This document shows, piece by piece, positions 1 through 11,014 of a stretch of DNA of 64,000 bases; within the stretch, counting starts at the first letter, position 1, and every line of letters starts with the position of its first letter. The notes below the pieces were generated by a model. It saw only the letters and a program-made list of their open reading frames with translations. It searched no databases and was not told where the DNA came from. Made by a program: the position numbers and the translations under genes. This DNA is from Piscicola geometra (Eukaryota > Annelida > Clitellata > Hirudinida > Piscicolidae). The stretch is taken from contig OX030963.1 in assembly GCA_943735955.1 (NCBI GenBank), positions 107,501 through 171,500 of the forward strand, in the 5' to 3' direction.

Positions 1-1
1 C

Positions 2-482
2 ATGATCGGCATCACGATCGACGACCACGAAGCTTCCACACTCATTTGCTTCTCTGAACAAATCGGTCCCAACAATGAGGGTGACATGATGTCTTTTGTG
101 CAAGACAAGCCAGAGTACACTGTCAATGGAGCAGACAGGTTAGACTTAGCAGACGACAACCCACAATGTGAAGATGCTGCACTGCAAGAAGCCTTCGACA
201 ACAACAATCATTTGTCAACAGAGCAAGGCACCACAGTCTGTCTGCAGAACAGTGAAGGGAAAAAGCAGCAATCAGACCATCAAGAGAGAAATGGGATAGT
301 CAACAGGTGGGTCATCTACCACCACTTCTACTATTATTATTACTAATAATAATAATAGTATTATTATTATTACTACTACTAATAATAATATAATAATAAT
401 AATACTGCTACTACTACTACTACTACTACCACCACTACTACTACTACTACTATTACTACTACTACCACCACCACCACTACTG

Positions 483-531
<49 letters not shown>

Positions 532-3500
532 CACCACTAATACTATTTCTATTTATGAACTCTGGCCAACAGGAACAGGAAGCGTCCACGCAAGTCGAAG
601 CCGTACAGCAACAGCCAGTTGAGTGCCTACCACACTGATGAGGCATGCAACATCGCCATAAAGGAGGAGGTGCCAGATGATGATGATGATGATGATGATA
701 CTGCTCTAAACCGAGAACAGCAAGACAACACTACTGGCAATGAGCAGGGAGGGATAAATAGTGGTGATGGTGCTAATGATGATGAGGGTGCCTATATGAG
801 GCCGGCTCCAAAGCAGACAGAGGCACAGCTGGGAGGCAGAAAGACTGGCAGGACTCGCAGGGCAAGCAGCAAGTATGCCAGAGTTCTCTCCGAGTCCTTG
901 CCTCTGGTCAGTCATCTCTCCATCCATCCCTCACACCACATATCAACTCTTGCAACCACATATCAACCCCTCACACCACATATCAACTCTTGCAACCACA
1001 TATCACCCCTCACACCACATATCAACTCTTGCAACCACATATCAACCCCTCACACCACATATCAACTCCTCACACCACGTATCAACTCTTCACACCATGT
1101 ATTAACTTCTCACGTTTTACTACATATTATTCTGTCCCACCACATACTGTCCCACCACATACTGTCCCACCACATACTGTCCCACCACATACTGTCCCAC
1201 CACATACTGTCCCACCACATATGTCCCACCACATACTGTCTCACCACATACTGTCCCACCACATATGTCCCACCACATACTGTCCCACCACATACTGTCC
1301 CACCACATACTGTTCCACCACATACTGTCCCACCACATACTGTCCCACCACATACTGTCCCACCACATACTGTCCCACCACATACTGTCCCACCACATAC
1401 TGTCCCACCACATATGTCCCACCACATACTGTCCCACCACATACTGTCCCACCACATACTGTCCCACCACATACTGTCCCACCACATACTGTCCCACCAC
1501 ATACTGTCCCACCACATACTGTCCCACCACATACTGTCCCACCACATACTGTCCCACCACATACTGTCTCACCACATACTGTCCCACCACATACTGTCCC
1601 ACCACATACTGTCCCACCACATATGTCCCACCACATACTGTCCCACCACATACTGTCCCACCACATACTGTCCCACCACATACTGTCCCACCACATACTG
1701 TCCCACCACATACTGTCCCACCACATACTGTCCCACCACATACTGTCTCACCACATACTGTCCCACCACATACTGTCCCACCACATACTGTCTCACCACA
1801 TACTGTCCCACCACATATGTCCCACCACATACTGTCCCACCACATACTGTCCCACCACATACTGTCCCACCACATACTGTCCCACCACATACTGTCCCAC
1901 CACATACTGTCCCACCACATACTGTCCCACCACATACTGTCCCACCACATACTGTCCCACCACATACTGTCCCACCACATACTGTCCCACCACATACTGT
2001 CCCACCACATACTGTCTCACCACATACTGTCCCACCACATACTGTCCCACCACATACTGTCCCACCACATACTGTCCCACCACATATGTCCCACCACATA
2101 CTGTCTCACCACATACTGTCCCACCACATACTGTCCCACCACATACTGTCCCACCACATACTGTCCCACCACATACTGTCTCACCACATACTGTCCCACC
2201 ACATACTGTCCCACCACATATGTCTCACCACATACTGTCCCACCACATACTGTCCCACCACATACTGTCCCACCACATACTGTCTCACCACATACTGTCT
2301 CACCACATACTGTCTCACCACATATGTCCCACCACATTCTGTCCCACCACATACTGTCCCACCACATACTGTCCCACCACATACTGTCCCACCACATACT
2401 GTCCCACCACATACTGTCCCACTACATATGTCCCACCACATACTGTCCCACCACATACTGTCCCACCACATACTGTCTCACCACATACTGTCCCACCACA
2501 TACTGTCTCACCACATACTGTCTCACCACATACTGTCTCACCACATACTGTCCCACCACATACTGTCCCACCACATACTGTCTCACCACATACTGTCCCA
2601 CCACATACTGTCTCACCACATACTGTCCCACCACATACTGTCTCACCACATACTGTCCCACCACATACTGTCCCACCACATACTGTCTCACCACATACTG
2701 TCCCACCACATACTGTCTCACCACATACTGTCCCACCACATATGTCTCACCACATACTGTCTCACCACATACTGTCTCACCACATACTGTCTCACCACAT
2801 ACTGTCTCACCACATACTGTCCCACCACATATGTCTCACCACATACTGTCTCACCACATACTGTCCCACCACATACTGTCTCACCACATACTGTCTCACC
2901 ACATACTGTCTCACCACATACTGTCCCACCACATATGTCTCACCACATACTGTCTCACCACATACTGTCTCACCACATACTGTCTCACCACATACTGTCC
3001 CACCACATACTGTCTCACCACATACTGTCTTACCACATACTGTCTCACCACATACTGTCTCACCACATACTGTCTCACCACATATGTCTCACCACTCACC
3101 GCATATGTCTCACCACATACTGTCTCACCACATACTGTCTCACCACATATGTCTCACCACACACCGCATATGTCTCACCACATACTGTCCCACCACATAC
3201 TGTCTCACCACACACCGCATATGTCTCACCACACACCGCATATGTCTCACCACATACTGTCTTACCACATACTGTCTCACCACATACTGTCTCACCACAT
3301 ACTGTCTCACCACATATGTCTCACCACTCACCACATATGTCTCACCACATACTGTCTCACCACATACTGTCTCACCACATACTGTCTCACCACATACTGT
3401 CTCACCACATATGTCTCACCACACACTGCATATGTCTCACCACATACTGTCCCACCACATATGTCTCACCACACACCGCATATGTCTCACCACACACCAC

Positions 3501-4143
3501 ATATGTCTCACCACATACTGTCTCACCACATACTGTCTCACCACATACTGTCCCACCACATACTGTCTCACCACATACTGTCTCACCACATACTGTCTCA
3601 CCACACACCACATACAACATTTCATGAGCACAGGAGGCGAGTGCGTACCTGGAACAGCACTCCTCCAACACCTCGATCACCGCCTCGCTCACCAGCCTTG
3701 CAAACAGCGACTTGTTGAAGGCAAATGACGGCGACTACAACCACCTGATGCAGGGCATTTGTGACTTTGTCATGTCGCAGTCGCAACACATCGACGACGA
3801 CACTCGACCGCAGTCGCGATCATGCCACATCTGCCAAGCCACCCTCTCGAACCCACTATCTCTCAAGAACCACATCCAGGTATGGGCTAGTGTCAACAAC
3901 TCCCAGTAGTAGAGGCACTTCTACAGTATGGTCCTCACCTCCCTCACCCCACTCCCACCACCATCATCATCACTACCACCACCATCGTCATCAATACCAT
4001 CACAACAGGGCACCCACCTGGCTCTGAAACTGAGACGCTGCAACTTGTGTGGCGAGACGTTCAAGTGGACGATGCAGCTGGCGAGGCACAAGAAGAGGGT
4101 GCATGGAGGCGGTGACTTCATCAACATCTACAACGTCACCTAG
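2..4143 (+). CDS. C2H2 zinc-finger protein, 5' end outside the window
   Basis: Four exons fit in phase: 2-306 (probably continuing upstream), 573-906, 3634-3879 and 4009-4143, ending in TAG; 339 residues are visible. The two zinc fingers are at the C-terminus and both have C-x2-C-x12-H-x4-H spacing. The first (CHICQATLSNPLSLKNH) is completed across the last intron; the second (CNLCGETFKWTMQLARH) lies wholly in the last exon. Upstream is low-complexity acidic sequence, a run of eight Asp, and basic patches (NRKRPRKSK, GRKTGRTRR) that look like nuclear-localisation signals. This suggests a nuclear DNA-binding protein, but I recognise no specific family. The ATG at position 2 may be internal, since the sequence is open to the window edge. 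Intron 2 (907-3633) is almost entirely minisatellite. Confidence 0.75.
316..541. repeat. TAC/TAT trinucleotide microsatellite in intron 1 of the zinc-finger gene
   Basis: Interrupted (TAY)n fills nearly all of the intron between the donor at 307 and the acceptor at 571-572. Confidence 0.9.
930..3612. repeat. Minisatellite filling intron 2 of the zinc-finger gene
   Basis: The first part (930-1110) repeats a CACCACATATCAACTC-like motif of about 20 bp. From about 1128 to 3612 it becomes a 15-bp unit, TGTCCCACCACATAC, in well over 100 copies. Shorter 12-bp variants containing CATATG recur every several units, giving a higher-order pattern. TGTCCC units dominate on the left and TGTCTC units on the right. 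All period lengths are multiples of three, so several frames stay open for 800-1000 codons on the plus strand; these are not genes. Confidence 0.95.
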
Positions 4144-4693
4144 CCTGTTCTGCTGCTACTCTAACCTTAAGCCTCACATCCACCAAACTCACCACATCCC
4201 ACTTTACTTCCACCACACCCACCACACTGACCACACCCACCACACTCTCACCATTCGACCCACCGGTATGGCGTGAAGAATTTATTTTCTGATGAAACTT
4301 TCGACGCTGTGAGAAGCTTGCATTGGCACGCACCTCGCACCACTATTTATTGAGACGTATGTTCTACACAGGTATCCTGCACCTTCCCACCGTGTATACA
4401 GCAGAAGTCTTTAGTCACTTGTCGCAAATGCCGTCACTTCACCATCATCGTCAACGTCGCCACTACCACTATTTATTGTTTTTTGTATCATCCGATTCTT
4501 TCCATTTTTAACTGTCGACTTTCACTAACTTATTGCATTTTGCAGCGCCTAACTTATTGGCGAGTTTATTCTGCACCACTGCAGTCCTGATCCACCTGGC
4601 ACAGCAGCCGTCCTCCTCCGTCACGAGTATTTATTCCTAGTTTATTTATTCTGCGGCTTTCTCACATGCTACTATGATATTGCCTCACTGCTA

Positions 4694-4779
<86 letters not shown>

Positions 4780-5253
4780 ACGGCACAGTGGTAGCAGTCT
4801 TTTTACTTGTCATTTCTTTTGTAAATTATTTTCGATTTTGATGCTTCTAAAACTGGCTACCGATGCTTTGTATTAATTTATCGAGTCATTCGCTCTTTTG
4901 TTCCAAAGTATTCTCTCGTTCTAATCACACTTCACCCGCCTATCGCCGCTGCGCTTTTTACAATGGACCCACCTAAGCTCACATGCTTCAGTCACCATCC
5001 ATCTATCCATGCATTCATCCATTCGCCATGCATGCATTCACCATTCACCCATCCAATCAGCACGCATGCATCATGGTACGTTTAGGATGGTGCCATCTGC
5101 ATACAATCTCGTTCTTTTATTGACAAATGCCAACATTAATGCACCAAGCATCCCTCGCCCTCTGTTGTGAATATCATTACTGTGTCATCCATTCGTGCAT
5201 TAAATGATTTGGAACTCCTTCAATGCAGGCATATGTGAAGCTTACTCACCTGC
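4144..5253. other. 3' flanks of two convergent genes
   Basis: AT-rich 3' untranslated and intergenic sequence between the zinc-finger gene and the minus-strand gene ending at 5254. It holds a long (CTA)n run at 4697-4778. A TTTATT near 5117 reads AATAAA on the minus strand and could be the polyadenylation signal of the minus-strand gene. No coding segment was seen. Confidence 0.6.
4697..4778. repeat. (CTA)n microsatellite
   Basis: Uninterrupted CTA triplets, about 27 copies. Confidence 0.95.
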
Positions 5254-7655
5254 TCACACTTCAGTTTCGAGGAGCGCTTCCTTCACCACTGCACCACCAC
5301 CACCACTGTCTGTCACCACTGCACCACCACCACCACTGTCTGTCACCACTGCACTACCACCACCACCACCTTCTGTCACCACTGCATCCGGCATGCTGTC
5401 CTTGCAGGCCCTCTCCTGCTTGCCTTCGCAGTGAACATCGTCCTCGTGCAGGTGCAAGGCAGGCGAGGGCAGACTGGTGAGCAAGTCACACAGCTGTCTG
5501 TCTTCGCCCTCACAACCCTCCAACATGCCTCCCTCCACTCCTCTCTTCTTCATTTTCCCTCTCTCACTTCTCCCTCCCTCATTCCTCCCTCCCTCATTCT
5601 TCCTTCCCCCACTCCTGCCTCCCTCACTCAACAGGCCATCTTCAGCATGAGGCAATGAGGTGTTGCTGTTGACGATCCACGTAGTGCGGTAGTACTGCGA
5701 CGACCACGTCTTCAATCCAGTCTTCTCATCGCTGCAATGCTTGTCGTCGTCGTGGTGGTGGCTGCTGTCATGGTGGCTGCTGTCGTGGTGGTGGTGGTGG
5801 CTGTCGTGGTGGTGGCTGCTGTCATGGTGGTGGTGGCTGCTGTCGTGGTGGTCGCTATGTGGCGAAAAGTTCGACTGCGAGTAGGTGAGCAGACTGTGCA
5901 GACCACTCTCACTCACCGCCTTCATCATCTCGCTCTTCAATGCCTTCACTACGTCATCATGCTTCGGCGTCCTTGTGACGTCATCATGCTTAGGCGTCCT
6001 TGTGACGTCATCATGCTTAGGCGTCCTTGTGACGTCATCATGCTTAGGCGTCCTTGTGACGTCATCATGCTTAGGCGTCCTTGTGACGTCATCATGCTTC
6101 GGCGTCCTTGTGACGTCATGATGCTTGCCTGGTTTCCTCGTACTGAGACGGAGGTTGTGGGCAGAGTAGGAGCGGTGGACGACTCTGCGCTGGTACTCGC
6201 TCCAGTCGTCCTGCTGGACATCTGCCTCGCTGCGTCTGGCCTTCCTCTCGAGGCATGTCCTGCTGACACGGAGGCACACATCCAGCCTCTCTGGCGACTC
6301 GTGCAGGCCTGTGCTGCTGTTTGCCTTGACTGCCTTCTCGACGACTGGACACAAGTGCTCGATGCACGAGAGAGAGGAGGAGGACTGCAGCAGCAGCAGC
6401 TTGTTCTGCATGGCGATCTCGTCGACATCCTCGCTCTGCCTCAGCACACGACGGTTGAAGGCGAACTCTGCCGAGATGTTCGTTCTAGAGGAGCTGTCGA
6501 GGGAAGGCGGAGTGTCGAGGGAAGGTGAGTTGTGGAGGAGAGAAGAGGACCCGTCTGGAGAGAATACGAAAGATTCTTTGTGAGAGCTGCTTTCTGATAA
6601 ATGCTTCTGTAAGATTGTGTTCTTCTCCGAGGTGGTCGGAATGTCTTTGACTCTGTATGGACTTTCTCCTTGCCTTCTGCTGCTCGCCTCAGAGTTCTCA
6701 GTCATGGGGCCTCTCTTGGCGTCGTTGAAGGCCTTCTTGGCGTCGTTGAAGGCCTTCAGCTTCCTCAACTTGCTTTTCCACTCTGTCTTCTTCTCGCCAG
6801 TGTCGAACCTCCGGAAGACCGACGGCTTCAGACAGGCACTCTCCTCTACGCCTGAAGCTCTGCCAGAGAGGCTGGCTGCAGTGTCCGTGGAGGCAGCCTT
6901 CAAGCAGCTGTTTATCTGAGCGTAGGAAGGTCTGGAGTGAGAAGAAGGCAGTTTGGAGGTGCTCTTCAGAACGCTGAAGACGTCGCATGGCTTGCGTTCC
7001 TTCTCGATGTCGATGAGGACGTTGATCGACTTGAGGACGTGGTCGTAGACGAGTTCTTCGTTGTCAAGGGCTGCATTGCTCATGCGCAACTTGCTTTTGA
7101 TCTGCCTGATGTCCACCTCCACACTGCTCGGCTCGTGCCACTTGTGCACTGCGTCGTCAGGCTGGCACTTGAGGGTCACAGTGGACTGAGCCTTGTTGGC
7201 TCTGTGGTCGTTGGAATGAGCCATGGTGAAGCCTCTGCAGCTGCTGGCTACCTCAGTTGAGCCCTTCTGAGCCAAGTGAGCCAGGTACGAGTCTCTGGCC
7301 AAGAACTTGCTGTGAGGACTGCCACACATCATCCTAGAGAGGCTTCTATGTGAAGAAACTTTTGTGTCTGGAAGTTTTCCGTGATTTAGTGGAAAGCTTT
7401 TCTTTTTTGATTCTTGCTTGGTCACTTTAAAGTGAAATTCAAAATATTTATACAAAGGAATGGATGTTTGAAGCTAAAGTATGAACATTGCTTACTGTCG
7501 AATTCGTCCATCTGCATCTGCCAAAGTGTTCTTCTGTCCAGATAAGCCTCGAGCATCCGGGAAATGAAGCGACTGACCAAGCAAGGTCTATTGATGAGAA
7601 CTTCATTTGAGATTTCAATCAGCAGGTCAGTGAAGTTGTCGAAATTTGAAGTCAT
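5254..7655 (-). CDS. Unrecognised protein with possible RIIa-like N-terminus and a coding minisatellite
   Basis: Two exons: 7496-7655 with the proposed ATG at 7655, a GTAAGC donor and a 71-bp intron, then 5254-7424 ending in TGA. The joined protein is 776 residues. Splicing turns the first codon of exon 2 into Met, in phase. Residues about 8-40 (DLLIEISNEVL, then RMLEAYLDRR) resemble the amphipathic pattern of RIIa/DPY-30 docking helices; this is inference. The middle is Ser-rich and charged. Later come six KHDDVTRTP nonapeptides, a His/Asp/Ser tract, and a Gly-rich C-terminus with AVVTDSGGGG repeats. Such docking segments occur in ciliary and sperm scaffold proteins, but I cannot name an orthologue. 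The start may lie further upstream, since the frame is open for a few more codons. Confidence 0.65.
5951..6121 (-). repeat. 27-bp coding minisatellite with TGACGTCA palindromes
   Basis: A 27-bp unit repeats about six times inside the long exon of the minus-strand gene, encoding KHDDVTRTP each time. Every junction carries TGACGTCA, the palindromic CRE/ATF core, at 27-bp spacing. Confidence 0.9.
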
Positions 7656-8315
7656 GGAAAACAGCTTGATTGCAAATATTCGGAGATGAATGTATTATAT
7701 TTTATTATTATTACAAATTTGCATATATAACTGATTAAATGATCTAAATTAGTTTTTAAAAAGTAGTTTTAAAATAAGACAATAGATACAATAGAACAAG
7801 TTGGATTGAACCAAAGACTCCAAATCATATATTTGAGAATACAAAATTCGGAGCGTCTAGTGAGATTTAGTTATCATGAGTATGATGAATAATTTATTTA
7901 TTGCGGCAAACGGAAGCAAGTATTGACAGGGAGTCGATACAAGTCTCATAAAAGTGGCATAAAGAAGACTTGCTCACCACGGTCTTTTCTATAGATTAGT
8001 TGCTACAATTTCCAGTTTCCATTCTTGTGGAGTCAGATATTGAATTTTAAAAACTAAATTAGATGTTTTTATTTTTACTATTTTTTTATTTTCGTGTTTG
8101 ACGTATATTGTTGAGACAAAGCAAGCGCTCAATAGAATACACAACAGAGCCTACTTTGCAGAAATAGAATTTAATCGATTTGAAAAATTCTGAGTTATTG
8201 TTGACTAGATGAGAAAGCAAAAGTTTGAGAGTTGAATGAAACAGTGTAAGCAAGATTACATTGAACAATTGCGTGGAGAAGCTAATTCCTGCGTCTGAGT
8301 GCGTTGAATTTCCAG
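7656..8315. other. AT-rich segment between divergent genes
   Basis: Low-complexity AT-rich DNA upstream of the minus-strand gene and of the first visible exon of the plus-strand gene. A short minus-strand reading frame at 8086-8325 has a plausible acceptor but no family resemblance. No gene is called. Confidence 0.5.
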
Positions 8316-9565
8316 CAGCGATCAAATGAAGACAAAACTTACCACAACCAAAACGTCAAATCACTGGCGACGCCTTTGAGCCGTCTGTCACAGTCTGACG
8401 TGGAGGAAAGGGTGATGGCAAGGTATTGGAGAGATGGCAATATTGAGTACTCGATTGAAGTATGTGGAATGTGTTGAGCTGAGTGAGATGATTAAGAGAA
8501 GATTAATGCAAATTTAAACTTTAACTTGCCTCCGAAAGAGACCAAGTTGATAGAGAAAGAAGAGAAGAAGAGACAGGAAATATTGGTTTGGTGCAGAGAA
8601 CTGAAGCGAGGTGGGATGTTTTGCTGCTATTTCTTTAAGCTGCTGTGTTACTGTGTGTTGCTGTGTGTTGCTGTGTTGCTGTGTTACTGTGTGTTGCTGT
8701 GTTACTGTGTTGCTGTGTTGCTGTGTGTTTCTGTGTTGCTGTACTACTGTGTGTTGCTGTGTGTTATTGTGTTGCTGTGTTGCTGTGTGTTGCTGTGTTG
8801 CTGTGTTACTGTGTGTTGCTGTGTGTTACTGTGTTGCTGTGTTGCTGTGTGTTGCTGTGTTACTGTGTGTTACTGTGTGTTGCTGTGTTGCTGTGTTACT
8901 GTGTGTTGCTGTGTTACTGTGTGTTGCTGTGTTACTGTGTGTTGCTGTGTTGCTGTACTACTGTGTGTTGCTGTGTGTTATTGTGTTGCTGTGTTGCTGT
9001 GTGTTGCTGTGTTGCTGTACTACTGTGTGTTGCTGTGTTACTGTGTGTTGCTGTGTTACTGTGTGTTGCTGTGTCACTGTGTTGCTGTGTTGCTGTGTGT
9101 TGCTGTGTTGCTGTACTACTGTGTGTTGCTGTGTGTTATTGTGTTGCTGTGTGTTGCTGTGTTACTGTGTGTTGCTGTGTGTTACTGTGTTGCTGTGTGT
9201 TACTGTGTTGCTGTGTGTTGATTTTTTGTGTTCTTGTGGCACTATGTACCATCATAATGACCATCATAATCACCATCATCATTATCATCATCATCACCAT
9301 CATCTACTCAGGTTCGTCGGGGTGCACTTTCGCTTCCTGCCCTTCAACGCTGCCTCGAGACACCCTCTGCATTTGGAGTCTTTGGTCACTGCTCACGTGA
9401 CTGCCTTGCAGCTGCAGCGCTTGCTGGCAGATGAAACGGGAGTTGCAGCATGCGAGAAGATCAAGTTATTCCTCCCAAAGCCCTCTTGCCATAGCGCTGC
9501 CGGAAAGAAGGATGATAATGATGAGGATGATGAGGATAATGATGAGGATGATGATGATGATGATG

Positions 9566-9598
<33 letters not shown>

Positions 9599-9957
9599 CT
9601 ACGGAGGACTCAAGTGCAGATGGTGGAGGAGGAGGAGGCAGAAGGAGGAGGATGGAAGGAGGAGTGAGCTTGAAGGACATGCGCGTTGAAGGCGGTCCAA
9701 GAAGCCAGCCCACAAGACTTGTGATCTATTATGATTATGATGATGATGAGGATCCGCATGGTGGTAGTTGTGGTGGTAATGATAATGATGATGGTCGTGT
9801 TGCTGGCGGTAGTGGTGTTGATGATGATGATGATGGTGGTGGTGTTGATGATGGTAGTGGTGGTGTTGATTATGGTGGTGGTGGTGTTGAGCGCTTGGCT
9901 TCCTGTCCCTTGCTGCAGTACGACCAGTACTTTTGCAGTGTTTTCAGCGACAGTTGA
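8316..9957 (+). CDS. Unrecognised acidic protein with possible ubiquitin-like domain, 5' end not found
   Basis: Visible exons: 8316-8459 (acceptor TTTCCAG, donor GTATGT, 48 codons), about 8541-8590 or 8541-8610, and 9312-9957 ending in TGA. Exon 1 contains RLSQSDVEERVMARYWRDG; exon 2 a charged helix, EKEEKKRQEILVW. Exon 3 begins VGVHFRFLPFNAAS, continues TALQLQRLLADETGV and KIKLFLPK, and looks like a beta-grasp (ubiquitin-like) fold. After that come long Asp/Glu and Gly/Asp runs encoded by GAT repeats. The donor at 8611 leaves the wrong phase for exon 3; the weaker one at 8591 keeps it, so this junction is uncertain. No orthologue is recognised and no start codon was assigned. Confidence 0.5.
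8640..9225. repeat. TGTGTTGCTGTGTTACTG minisatellite
   Basis: Irregular array of TGTGTTGC/TGTGTTAC words filling the intron between the second and third visible exons. It begins about 30-50 bp after the possible donors at 8591/8611. Confidence 0.9.
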
Positions 9958-11014
9958 AGAGTAGTCAGTTCTGTTGTGCACTTGATTGCTTCATGCCTAT
10001 TCTGCTTGTGCGTGTTGGCACTGGTGAGAAGTTCTAATGCAAATGTGCGTTTTTCGTGAAAATACTTGCGTACACACATGCACGCCACCCCGTACACATG
10101 ACGTACAAACGTTTCACGTGACCCTCCCTTGTGCACGTGTTTGCTAGCGACTGAGTGTGGATGCATGCGGAGGGGGCACTGAAGACTTGGCCACCCCTCC
10201 TTTAAATGCTGTCAAGGTTAGGGTTGGCCATCCCTCCTTTAAATGCTGTCCACTGTCCACACTGCCTGCATGCTCGTGTTCACTTTTATAACTCAACCAC
10301 TCGCAAATCTTCCTTCACTTCCCTCTTACATCCGTCCTTTACTCACTCCTTCACTTCTTTCCTTCACTTCCCTCTTTCATCCGTCCTTTACTCACTCCTT
10401 CACTTCTTTCCTTCACTTCCCTCTTTCATCCGTCCTTTACTCACTCCTTCACTTCTTTCCTTCACTCGAACCCCAACCTTTCTCTCACCACACTCCGATC
10501 CTTCTCTCTTTAATTATCTAGGAAATAATTCTTGAATGATTATTCCAACAGCCAATCAGCAGCAGGCACACACAGCTATGCAATCATGCGGGTTCACACA
10601 GCGGTGTAATGCATGCACGTCTCATTCATGCAGTGCATACGCTGTGGCGCATTACACTGTCGAACACGACACAAGCACCCAAGAGCCCTACCTGCAGGCG
10701 GATCAGAAGGCATCAGAGTGTTTACAGCTCTTGCTCTCGTCTTCTTCATTCAAGCCTTCACGCCATTTTATAAAATTTCGAAACTGTTGGAAAGGACCCA
10801 TTGGAGCTTCCCACGAGAAGAAGAGCTTTGAAAGCAGCATTCCACCTCCGTCAGATACCACAAAACACTCGAGAACACCACAAAACACTCGAGAACACCA
10901 CAAAACACTCCAGACACCACAAAACACTCGAGAACACCATCAAACAACACCAGACACAATCAGTCAGCACAAAAGACGAGCAGAAAGCACAAGACGTCAT
11001 CGCAGAGAAGACGA
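9958..11014. other. Intergenic segment with two short minisatellites
   Basis: Sequence between the acidic-protein gene and the synaptotagmin-like gene. It holds a roughly 58-bp C/T-rich repeat at about 10304-10470 (CTTCACTTCCCTCTTTCATC motif) and an ACACTCGAGAACACCACAAA repeat of about 19-20 bp at 10859-10945. No coding exon is supported. The region should contain the promoter and 5' UTR of the gene starting at 11015. Confidence 0.5.

Noticed and set aside
619..3728. Overlapping frames of 800-1000 codons (Pro/His/Thr/Cys-rich, such as SHHILSHHIL) on the plus strand, with shorter ones on the minus strand
   Set aside because: They are readings of 15-bp and 12-bp minisatellite units, whose lengths are multiples of three. 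The real exons at 573-906 and 3634-3879 splice around the array.
5254..7655. Assignment of the minus-strand gene to SPATA7
   Set aside because: A weak resemblance of the first exon to a SPATA7 helix is in the wrong order relative to the rest, and no other SPATA7 motif is present.
8086..8325. Minus-strand 79-codon frame as a further exon of the 5254-7655 gene
   Set aside because: It has a possible acceptor, but the sequence is hydrophobic without family match and the phase to 7655 is not supported.
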